Assembly (NCBI GenBank): GCA_035578155.1
Contig: JAPWDM010000001.1
Location: forward strand, 76,062,972-76,126,971
Source of the DNA: Brachynemurus nebulosus
Taxonomy: Eukaryota > Arthropoda > Insecta > Neuroptera > Myrmeleontidae
Reading direction: 5' to 3'
Length of the DNA stretch: 64,000 nt
In this document: piece after piece, positions 55,999 through 64,000 of the stretch
How the letters are laid out: each line of letters starts with the position of its first letter
Numbering within the stretch: position 1 is the stretch's first letter
Notes under the pieces: generated by a model
Seen by the model: the letters and a program-made list of their open reading frames with translations, nothing else
Told to the model about the DNA's origin: nothing
The model's database searches: none
Program-made: the position numbers and the translations under genes

Positions 55999-58900
55999 CC
56001 CCCAGGGGCTTGTTGTAACACCCGGTTGCTTCGGTAGTCGGTTGCTACGACAATTCGGGAAGTAGCGCTCCCGGGTCCCCGAGCTAAGGCCAGGTACTTT
56101 CTGGTACCTGGTGCGTGGAGTCAACCAGCGCTAAATGGTGGTCTCTGTTAAAGGGCTAACTACCCCTAACAGGTTTTTTACTAGTTCCTAACGCTAATAG
56201 AACTAGGAAGGCTGGTCGTGCCGCGGGTCTCTCGGATGGGCCCGCACAAAAAGGCGGAACCAGTCAATACTCATCTTCTCGTCTCGTTCGACTGGAGTGG
56301 ACGGACAGCTTGAGACGTGATCTGCTCACGTGCCGCGCACAAAGTGAGCCAAATAAGAGAGGGTACATGGCAAGGATGCACGCCATATGGTGCCATATGC
56401 ATCCCGAACACTCAAATTTAACGCCACAAAATCTGCGTGACCATGTAGCCCGAATTATAAAATTGAAAATACCTACCGGACATGACGATAATCGAGAAGC
56501 TCGCGAAGAAGCTAGGGTTGCTGAAACTGTGATGGTGGAAGTTGAACAGGATTCTGCGGTCAATGGTGAGAGCTTGGCCAATATTAACCTCACAGAGCAG
56601 GATCAACCGGTAACTCATGGTGACAGCATGGTTACTGAGGCACAGACGGACTTGTTAAATCAAGCCAACACAGATACTGTGCTAGAATCTAACACCAGAA
56701 CAAGTTCAACTCCCACACAGAATGATGCCGATCTAAATAAATCCCTTTCTGTCTCAGACAATTTAAGAAAACAATTTCGCGATCTTCTCGAGACCGATTT
56801 AGACTTTGACAAACGACCACATCCCAAACACCGACGGACGTATGTAAAGGGCGAACAACTGACCCTACTAAACGAAATTTTGGACGATCATCTATCCCCA
56901 TCCAGTGATCTCACCGACGTCGACAACGCAGTATATGCAGCGATGCGTGTCCTAACCCCATGTACTAAGCAGCAAAAGACTGCAGAGGAGAAGGCACGGA
57001 TTCGTATTAAACAAATTGACACCAAGGTGAGGGCACTACGACAGATGGTATCGCGTATCCAATGTGTGATAGAATATATTCAGACCAATAGGCGCTTTAC
57101 GCGAAAGGTACGGGCTTTTGCCAGAGAACTAAGGTACCGCTATCACACGATAAATTTGGGCAATCTGTTGACCATCAAACAGACACATTTGGATAAGATA
57201 CGCGCATTGGCCCTGGCCAAGAAGAAAGTAGCCCGGCGTGAACGATGTATTCGGGAAAATAAGATCTTTAACTCGAACCCTTCACGCCTGTTCGCATCTA
57301 AAAGCCCTGTCGTGGAGCAACCACCGACGGTCGACGCAATAGAGGATTATTGGCGGGGGATATATGAGACGACTAAAGAGACTGACTTGGACTGTATTCC
57401 CATCAGCCAGTTTAGATGGTACTGCAAACAACAGCTTGGCAAAGTGCCATCTCACACCAATATAACATCTGTTGATAAAGAGGAAGTCGAACTTGCTTTC
57501 AAAGGCAAGAAGAACTATTCGGCTCCGGGCATTGATGGAATAACGAATTTTTGGTGGAAGAAGCTCGCTAGTACCCACCGCCACCTTGCCCGTATATTTT
57601 CAAATTGGTTATTTAACTGTGAGCCAATACCATCGTGGCTCGCTGAGGGAAGAACGGTCCTAATACCGAAAAAAGGAGACCTATCACAACCACAGAACTA
57701 CAGACCGATAACGTGCCTGAACACTGTGTATAAAGCGTTCACTTCCATTCTATATGAACGCATCTTGAAGGCGATTGAACCAGTGTGGAGTTCGATCTAT
57801 GAACAACGAGGTTCAAAAAGAGGAATGTCGGGTTGCAAAGACAACTTGCTGGTCGACAGATGTATCTGTCAGGACGCTAGACAGCACAAACGCAACCTGA
57901 GCATGGCCTGGGTGGACTATCGGAAAGCATTTGACACAACGTCGCATGAGCTCATTATCTATTTGCTCCATTGTCTGCAAGTCCACCCCGACATTATTAA
58001 ATGTATTGAACACCTGTTGCCGCTCTGGAAAACAAGGTTCACAATAACATCCGGTGAACACGTTGTGTCAACGGAGTTGGTGACATACAAACGAGGCGTA
58101 TACCAAGGAGACAGCCTCAGCCCACTTTTGTTTTGCATCTCGTTGTTGCCCCTGTCAATCAGCCTGAGAAAGGAACCCGGGTACTTGTGTGGCCCGGCAG
58201 GAAATCGCGAGCATAAAGTCACACATTTATTTTATATGGATGACTTAAAACTGTATGCCTCGTCGGAGAGTGATCTCAACTGCGCTCTAAAATTAACACA
58301 CGAATACACGCACGCGATCGGTATGGAGTTCGGACTGGACAAATGCGCGGTGGTGCACTGTAAGCATGGTGTAGTTCCGAATTTTGATTCACACGCCCAA
58401 TTAGTGGATGGAAGCATCATAGAACATCTTGATGAAGGAGCGACCTATACGTACCTTGGTGTTGGCGAAAGTCACATCCAGGACGTGAAGAACATGAAGG
58501 CCGCCTTAAGTAGTAGATATAAGCGCCTTCTCCGACAGATTTGGAGTTCCGAATTGTCGGCGAAGAACAAGACCAGCGCTACAAATATGTTAGCCATACC
58601 CATCCTTTTATATACTTTTGGCTCAATTAAGTGGAATGTGAATGAATTGGAGGAACTAGACCGAGACACGCGGAAAATAATGAATATCAACCGTAGTTTG
58701 CACCCACGCGCATCGACACAACGACTTTACCTCCCACGAGACCAGGGGGGGAGGGGGCTCCTGTCAGTCGAACGTTTACATGATCGTATAGTCTTGGGTA
58801 CAGCTTGTCGTGTACTTAACAGTTCAGACCCGCTATTGCAACTCGTCAGGGATCACGAGCTTGCTGGCGTAGGCGCATTTTTATTCACAGCAGCGCAACG

Positions 58901-60099
58901 TGCCGCCGATATCTTGGGCTTAGCCTTCGATCCGCGTAATCGCGACGGTGATGATAACATTCTTTCACTATCACAGTCGCGCCAAAAGTCGGCAATCAAG
59001 AGAGCCGAGCAACAACATCTGCTCAATAAACATCGCGACAAAGTTCACCAGGGTATGTTCTACCGTCATCTTGACAACCTTGGCCTTTCGAGCGAACTCA
59101 CTTGGGCTTTTTTGAGAGCTAATGGACTTAAATCGGAAACGGAGGGCTTTATCATGGCAGCTCAAGATGGAGTGTGGAACACTTTAACACACCAAAAATA
59201 TGTGATGGGTAATAAAGGGATTTCGAGTACCTCGTGTCGGGCATGCAAAGCATACCCGGAAACCTTAATGCACCTGACTTCAGGTTGTTCTTATTATGCT
59301 AAATCCACCTATATCCATCGCCATAATGCAGCGTTGCGTGTGCTCTACTTTTATCTTCGTCATCATTACGAAGTTGACAAAACACCAGTCTTGCCCTACG
59401 ATCCTGCGGAAGTAGAATCCTTTGTTGCCAACCAAAAGTGCAAGATCTTTTGGAATATGCCGGTTGCAACTACCAGGCAATTGAACGCCAATAAGCCTGA
59501 TGTTGTGCTCCAAGATTTAACATCTCAGACTATGTATGTTATCGAGTTCTCTGCTCCGGCGGAAACTAACATAGTCGAAAAGGAGGAGCAAAAAAGGATT
59601 AAATATCAAGATCTAATACATGAACTGCGACAACTGTACCCGGGCTATACTATCCGCTTGGTCGTACTTATAATCGGATGTCTGGGGGGTATGCATAACT
59701 CCTTTGTGCGCAATCTTAACATCATTCCGGCTTGTAGATCTCACGCCAACATGTTAGCGGCGTCAATGCAAAAAGCAGTTATTATCGGGACGCTCCGCAC
59801 GCTCCGGTCGCACGAGACGGCTTTCTCCGGGAGTTCATGAACACCTTTGAACGCCCATGCCCCATTTAGAGCGGGTCCTCGAACATCCATTGGACCTGCC
59901 CTCGAATCTCCCACTGCCATGGTTTTGCAGCGAGGTTCGGGGATTTATTAGGTAGGGAAGACCAGGAAGGGGATGCTGTATGACGGACATTACGTACCTG
60001 ACCTAGAAGTACCTGACCTGGTACGCTGCACGGACACTTTTCCCTCCGTCTGGGGGTTTTGAAGTGCAGTCGCGTTTTTCGTTAATCTTTCACGATAAT

Positions 60100-60100
<1 letters not shown>
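55997..60100 (+). mobile_element. R4/Dong-like non-LTR retrotransposon in an AAT repeat
   Basis: A single-ORF element with central RT and C-terminal restriction-like endonuclease, bounded on both sides by AAT/TAA repeats (55945-55996 and about 60103-60135). The Bombyx element Dong of the R4 clade is known to insert into TAA repeats, and the domain layout agrees. The 5' part before the open frame (55997-56159) is GC-richer than the flanks, as is the 3' UTR (59841-60075). Confidence 0.82.
56160..59840 (+). CDS. Dong-like polyprotein: RT plus restriction-like endonuclease
   Basis: The open frame runs without a stop from 56160 to 59840. Numbered from the TTG at 56310 it has 1176 codons. RT signatures: YSAPGIDGI, VLIPKKGDLSQPQNYRPITC, AWVDYRKAFDTTSH, RGVYQGDSLSPLLF and catalytic YMDD at 642-645. 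C-terminal Cys/His knuckle C976, C979, H988, C993, then the restriction-like endonuclease motif with P1063-D1064 and E1079. All key residues are present. The first in-frame ATG is at 56367 (MARMHAIWCHMHPEH). Recognisable sequence (LRRDLLTCRAQSEPNKRGY) precedes it, so translation may start at a non-AUG codon, as proposed for other RLE elements. Confidence 0.92.
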   Translation, partial: LPLTGFLLVPNANRTRKAGRAAGLSDGPAQKGGTSQYSSSRLVRLEWTDSLRRDLLTCRAQSEPNKRGYMARMHAIWCHMHPEHSNLTPQNLRDHVARIIKLKIPTGHDDNREAREEARVAETVMVEVEQDSAVNGESLANINLTEQDQPVTHGDSMVTEAQTDLLNQANTDTVLESNTRTSSTPTQNDADLNKSLSVSDNLRKQFRDLLETDLDFDKRPHPKHRRTYVKGEQLTLLNEILDDHLSPSSDLTDVDNAVYAAMRVLTPCTKQQKTAEEKARIRIKQIDTKVRALRQMVSRIQCVIEYIQTNRRFTRKVRAFARELRYRYHTINLGNLLTIKQTHLDKIRALALAKKKVARRERCIRENKIFNSNPSRLFASKSPVVEQPPTVDAIEDYWRGIYETTKETDLDCIPISQFRWYCKQQLGKVPSHTNITSVDKEEVELAFKGKKNYSAPGIDGITNFWWKKLASTHRHLARIFSNWLFNCEPIPSWLAEGRTVLIPKKGDLSQPQNYRPITCLNTVYKAFTSILYERILKAIEPVWSSIYEQRGSKRGMSGCKDNLLVDRCICQDARQHKRNLSMAWVDYRKAFDTTSHELIIYLLHCLQVHPDIIKCIEHLLPLWKTRFTITSGEHVVSTELVTYKRGVYQGDSLSPLLFCISLLPLSISLRKEPGYLCGPAGNREHKVTHLFYMDDLKLYASSESDLNCALKLTHEYTHAIGMEFGLDKCAVVHCKHGVVPNFDSHAQLVDGSIIEHLDEGATYTYLGVGESHIQDVKNMKAALSSRYKRLLRQIWSSELSAKNKTSATNMLAIPILLYTFGSIKWNVNELEELDRDTRKIMNINRSLHPRASTQRLYLPRDQGGRGLLSVERLHDRIVLGTACRVLNSSDPLLQLVRDHELAGVGAFLFTAAQRAADILGLAFDPRNRDGDDNILSLSQSRQKSAIKRAEQQHLLNKHRDKVHQGMFYRHLDNLGLSSELTWAFLRANGLKSETEGFIMAAQDGVWNTLTHQKYVMGNKGISSTSCRACKAYPETLMHLTSGCSYYAKSTYIHRHNAALRVLYFYLRHHYEVDKTPVLPYDPAEVESFVANQKCKIFWNMPVATTRQLNANKPDVVLQDLTSQTMYVIEFSAPAETNIVEKEEQKRIKYQDLIHELRQLYPGYTIRLVVLIIGCLGGMHNSFVRNLNIIPACRSHANMLAASMQKAVIIGTLRTLRSHETAFSGSS

Positions 60101-60102
<2 letters not shown>

Positions 60103-60135
<33 letters not shown>

Positions 60136-60220
60136 TTCTGCTGACCGCGCCATCAACCGGCAGCAGTGTCCCAATTTTAATTAAAAAAAAAAAAAAATAA
60201 TAATAATAATAATAATAATG
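60103..60220. repeat. AAT-rich tract between two retroelement tails
   Basis: Two AAT runs (about 60103-60135 and 60195-60220) around about 60 bases of unique sequence with a poly(A) stretch. The right-hand run, read on the minus strand, would be the (ATT)n tail of the LINE at 60221-61515. Confidence 0.85.
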
Positions 60221-61515
60221 ATTTTTATTGCTTAAGAAAATCTTTTACACCAGGGAAGGTCATTTAACATTTATAAGTAACAACAAATAACAAAAATTAT
60301 AATACACAGAAAGTTCATTAAGTGGTAAATACTAGCTCAGTGCTCAAGAGCCCCTATCGCATATAAAAATACGTCGTTCAGCTGCTCCAGCCCTCTTATG
60401 GTTAATAACGCCGTCATGGGATCACCTCCAGCACTGATATGCTTATTCAAGTACATTTGCCTTTTAAAAGGATACTTTTTACATTTGAAAAGAACGTACG
60501 TAAGATCGTTAACTTCGTTACACTGTTGACAAATTTCTTCATGTTTCAGAGTCAGTTTACAGCCTTTGAAGAAAATTTTTGTACATATTTTATTTGACAT
60601 TCGTAACTGACTAACTAATCTTATTTTGGAAAAATTAGCTTTGAGGTGAAGATAGTTATTCCCATTTTCTTCATGTATCAGGCGTCTGTACATTGGGGTA
60701 TAAGTAGATTGCTGCAAGCGGTTTAGATCGGCGTCTTTTAATAAGTTTTCATATTTTTGAATAATTTCGGTCAGCATTCTTTTTGTTTTGAACATGTCCT
60801 GCGCTTCCCACAAATCCTCGTAACCAAATTAAGTCAACTTTTGTTTTAAAGATACAACCCAGTTCGAGTTTTTGTAGGTTGGGTCATCAGATAGTTCCTT
60901 TAGTTTTGCATAGCATACTTTCGGGATTCTCTCGTCTGTCATATTCAGCAAATGACACCACCATATCAACATACGTTTTAAAATAAGTGTAGCCAAGTGT
61001 GGACAGTTCACCTCCGACCTCACTACATAAGGTGTCGTCATTGATAATTGTAGTAGATTTTTCCAGTACTGTGTTTGTACTTTTTCCAGTACTTGTACAT
61101 ATTTTACCGCCCATATTTCACAAGCATACAGCAATGTCGATTGAACTGTGGAGTCGAAAAGGGTTTTCTTGGTTTCCCAACAGTTTAATTCTGAGATCGA
61201 CAGTATCGATTTTGATTTTCCCGCTGCTATTCGTGCTTTTGAAATAAAATGGTCGCAACAGTTTTTAAAACTACTCCATGCAGAAAATGGTACACCTAGA
61301 TATGTGTACGTTTTAACTTTTTCAATTTCCACATTATTTAGCGTAAATTTCCCATGTTCTTTTAATTTTGGTGATTTATGAAAAATTACTATTTTCGATT
61401 TGCTTATATTTACTGTCAGGTGATTTTTTGTGCAATATTCCCAGAGCACCTCAAGTTTATCCTGTACATCATTAAAATATGTTCCAAACATGATCAGATC
61501 GTCTGCTCAGATTAC
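60221..61515 (-). pseudogene. 5'-truncated LINE: end of RT and C-terminal domain
   Basis: On the minus strand it opens at the catalytic site: a TGA stands where the first residue of the FADD/YADD box should be, followed by ADDLIMFG. It continues with the RT thumb (TYTYLGVPFSAW, LLYACEIWAVKY) in the frame 61491-60829. After a frameshift near 60836 it goes on in 60813-60337 (LWEAQDMFKTKRMLTEI), ending with a Cys-rich block ICQQCNEVNDL and FKCKKY. Everything before the catalytic box is missing, typical of a 5'-truncated LINE. The clade is uncertain. Confidence 0.82.
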
Positions 61516-62485
61516 TGGAAAATAAATTAAGGTTATGAATATTTTTAAAATACATCTTTTTCAGACGTATTGTTAAAATACATACCATACATACTTGAAA
61601 ATTTTTATATTCAAAATTTTTTTGGACTTTTTTTTTACTCTTTTTTTTAAAAAAAAAAAAGAGTTTAAAAATTTACAAATTTAAATTTAAAAAAGATCTG
61701 TCATATTATTTATGACAGCTCTACGATACTATCCAGATATGCCATCTATAATTGACTTTCAGAGATTTTTAATAATGTCATTTTCACATGTACTAAATTT
61801 TGACTTCTTTAATATGGTGTACAATTAAATATTACAACAACATTTGTAATTTGATGGCCTGTTTAAGTTGAATATTTGAGGAAAAACTACAAATTATTTT
61901 GATGATTAATGTATTTAAGTAATAAACTTTCTGTTACTGTAACAGGCTAATGTGAATATACCATTACAGCTTATTTCGTATTTTTTTTTTAGTATAAATT
62001 CAAAATAAATCATATGTTTTGCGTTCGTTTAAACAAACCTGACCACGGGTTTTGAAAATTAAAACTTAAAAATGAAATTTCTCAAAAATTTGAAATAAAA
62101 GAATGAAAATTTTAGCATAATTGGCAATTTGAAGTAACAAACTAATTTTTAAGAAACATCTCAACATGTTCCCATTTGAAAAAAAAAAGTTTTTCTATTC
62201 CAAAAAGACTGTAAGTCCTAGAAGTCTGGTACAATTTTTCGTGAATGGCCCCCTCTATTTTGAATATTTTTTGTATAAACTTTTTTTCGATTAGATGCAT
62301 ATTTTAGGAATAAATCGAATGGTAACTCCCGAAAAACTCACACGGTATATGGTGTATGGTCTATGTCGCTTGCCAATCTTCCAGAACGGAAATTCTGGTG
62401 TATTTTATCTATGAGTATACCCAACAAATTTAAATCTTACATAATAAAATTTGTAAATCTCCCATAAAAATAAAATTTTTTAAGC
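61516..62485. other. AT-rich stretch upstream of SDHD
   Basis: Must contain the SDHD promoter if exon 1 is the first exon. No clear promoter motif, RNA gene or repeat terminus seen. Confidence 0.4.
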
Positions 62486-62946
62486 ATGATTCCAGTTATT
62501 TGCCGTAATACATTTTTAAGTCTAGGAGGTGAGTAATAATTTATTTTTCTTTTTTAATTAATATTTATTACTGTTAATTTATGTTTTGACTTATTTATTA
62601 CAGTGAACCAAATACGTCAAATACCTCAAATACGATATATTTCATCGTGTTCAGTTCTTTCAAACTCAAATATATCATCGTTTAAAAATGTGAATGTACA
62701 AATGGCAAATTCCTATTGTAATACAAGTATGTCCAATAAATATAAAAATGGGCCATTAAATGTGATGTCAGTACGACAAATATCATTAACTCCTAATCGA
62801 ATGAGTGCTGCCGATCATAGTAAATTGTGGACTGTCGAGCGTGCTGTGGCAATCAGCCTGTTAGCAAGTTTACCAGTAGCGTTAGCAATACCACATCCTG
62901 TTTTGGACACAGTTGCTGCAATTTCCATAGTAATGCATCAGTATTG
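62486..62946 (+). CDS. SDHD: Succinate dehydrogenase cytochrome b small subunit (SDHD), 5' part
   Basis: Exon 1 is 62486-62528 with donor G|GTGAGT; exon 2 is 62604-62946 with acceptor TTATTACAG and donor TG|GTAATA. Together they give 128 codons plus two bases. Residues 1-80 are basic and polar, like a mitochondrial presequence. From 84 the family sequence appears: ADHSKLWTVERAVAISLLAS, then helix 1 (about 95-110) and the start of helix 2 (114-125) leading to MHQYW. H126 aligns with the heme b ligand of SDHD. The protein anchors complex II in the inner membrane and helps form the ubiquinone site. A TAA lies immediately after the donor if unspliced; the family continues WGIEA-like, so a third exon beyond the window is expected. 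Confidence 0.88.
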
Positions 62947-63020
62947 GTAATAACATGTAGCATCTGTTATTTACTATACCTAGTATAATACTATAAATGA
63001 TAATACGTAACTGAGATTGT

Positions 63021-63713
63021 AAAGGTGCTTGTAAATGAGCAACATTTTACGGCAATGCGTGGCCGGCAACACTGGCCGGACAATATTGCTCGAAATTCAG
63101 AAATATTTCCGGCAATATATTCGTATGGCCCGGCAATGTGTCTGTATGGCCGGGCAATATATTTCAGATTGCAATTACTGGCTTGCGTGTTGTCGGTGTC
63201 TGAGCGAAAATATATAAATATTGCCCGGCCATATTACTTTTACCTAGAGGTTATTAGCCTAGTCTATACTTATTCAGAGTGTCTGAACAATCAGACACTC
63301 TGGATAAGTACATTAAAGACTTATAGGAGTCTCCAGTCGCCAAGAATCGTAACGTGATTGCCAATTTTGTCGTTATTGGTATTGGTTCTCGCATTACTGT
63401 CGACTGTTTTTGAATTTTAAGTCCACTTTTTGAAGTAAGTATTTAAAGTCGCCTTTTGACATTCTAATGAAGTTTATGAATAAATAATACACTATAGATA
63501 TAGCGATTAATATTTCTTCGGAATCGACCATTATTGACACGTGTACATGCAAAATTATCAGCAATACTGTGGCTGATAGATGCCGGGATATATTTGGCCA
63601 CATGTTGCCCAGCCATAGGTGCCGGCAACATATTGCCGAAATGTGGCCGAGCCATAATGTTCAGTAATATTTCCGGCAATATGTACCAATTTTATTGCTC
63701 GTTTACAAGCCTC
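63021..63713. mobile_element. TIR element with repeated CCGGCAATAT motifs
   Basis: Ends are near-inverted: GGTGCTTGTAAATGAGCAA on the left and TTGCTCGTTTACAAGCC on the right. The terminal 200 bases on each side hold many copies of GCCGGCAATAT or its mirror. The middle has a nearly perfect hairpin at 63268-63309. No transposase; it begins about 75 bases past the SDHD exon 2 donor, so within the next intron. Confidence 0.7.
63268..63309. repeat. 19-bp stem, 4-base loop hairpin
   Basis: CAGAGTGTCTGA-ACAA-TCAGACACTCTG, extended outward by ACTTATT/GGATAAGT with one mismatch. A very compact palindrome. Confidence 0.85.
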
Positions 63714-63729
63714 TTAAGTTGCATATTAA

Positions 63730-63888
63730 GGCCGCTACACACGATCAGTTAACTGACAGTTTTCACTGAACAGTTAAAACTGACAGAGAAAACTGATCGT
63801 GTGTAGGCTGAAAACTGACAGCTTTAATACGAGTGTGTGTAGACACAGGGACGTCAGTTTTAACTGAGTGAAAACTGTCAGTTAAAAC
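63730..63888. repeat. Hairpin-rich repeat, start of a MITE
   Basis: Starts GGCCGCTACACACGATCAG and folds repeatedly on CAGTTTTAACTG-type motifs (ACTGACAG, GAAAACTG). Interrupted by the transposon starting at 63889. Confidence 0.55.
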
Positions 63889-64000
63889 CATGTCCCTGCC
63901 ACTTGTTTTCAAGGACGGACCTTTTCATGTCACAGTTTGCTACGTTTGCTACGTGGCGCTAATGGTATAGGGGGTATACTAAATAGAGTTGGGACATGTG
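63889..64000 (+). mobile_element. CATGTCCCTGCCACT-family transposon, cut by window end
   Basis: Left end CATGTCCCTGCCACTTG as in 18741-20063 and 23542-23970. The octamer before it is GTTAAAAC; the right end lies outside the window. A 9-base stretch (TTTGCTACG) is duplicated within it relative to the 23542 copy. Confidence 0.85.

Noticed and set aside
62603..62950. SDHD starting at the ATG-like frame within exon 2 and ending at the TAA at 62948
   Set aside because: The exon 1 splice gives a presequence start, and the TAA is inside a good donor (TG|GTAATA); the family continues past this tryptophan.

Overview
The window looks like nuclear DNA of an insect. It is AT-rich, its genes are split by GT-AG introns, and it is crowded with transposable elements of insect type. 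I cannot name the species. A broken host-repeat reading frame at 37.4-37.9 kb resembles repeat-encoded proteins I associate with aphids and other hemipterans, but that is a weak clue. There are no bacterial operons and no CRISPR array.

Three host genes are supported. MTG1, a circularly permuted mitochondrial ribosome-assembly GTPase, has two exons on the minus strand (2914-6451). SEL1L/Hrd3, the ER-membrane partner of the HRD1 ubiquitin ligase in ER-associated degradation, has ten exons on the minus strand (21673-44507); every exon phase joins to one 748-residue frame. SDHD, a membrane anchor of mitochondrial complex II, starts on the plus strand at 62486 and runs off the right edge after two exons. 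They look like independent housekeeping genes rather than a cluster.

Most of the rest is mobile DNA. Retroelements: two copies of one APE/RT/RNase H non-LTR element, an internal fragment at 9985-12806 and a nearly complete copy at about 45140-49980 on the minus strand; a nearly complete R4/Dong-like element with a restriction-like endonuclease at 55997-60100, sitting in an AAT microsatellite; a 5'-truncated LINE at 60220-61515; and a degenerate Penelope-like GIY-YIG endonuclease at 7955-8338. DNA-transposon relics with readable termini and target-site duplications include hAT-type (8-bp TSD), piggyBac-type (TTAA), Tc1/mariner/pogo-type (TA) and 3-bp TWA types, several nested in each other and many inside SEL1L introns.

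The features most worth a second look are: a tandem array in which every ~103-bp unit carries a perfect heat-shock-element consensus, in a repeat family found at three places; an inverted pair of tRNA-Thr-like sequences with intact Pol III boxes in SEL1L intron 2; SEL1L intron 7, almost wholly made of one fold-back element; and the Dong-like element, whose long open frame has no early AUG. I see no multi-gene system that I would call new.
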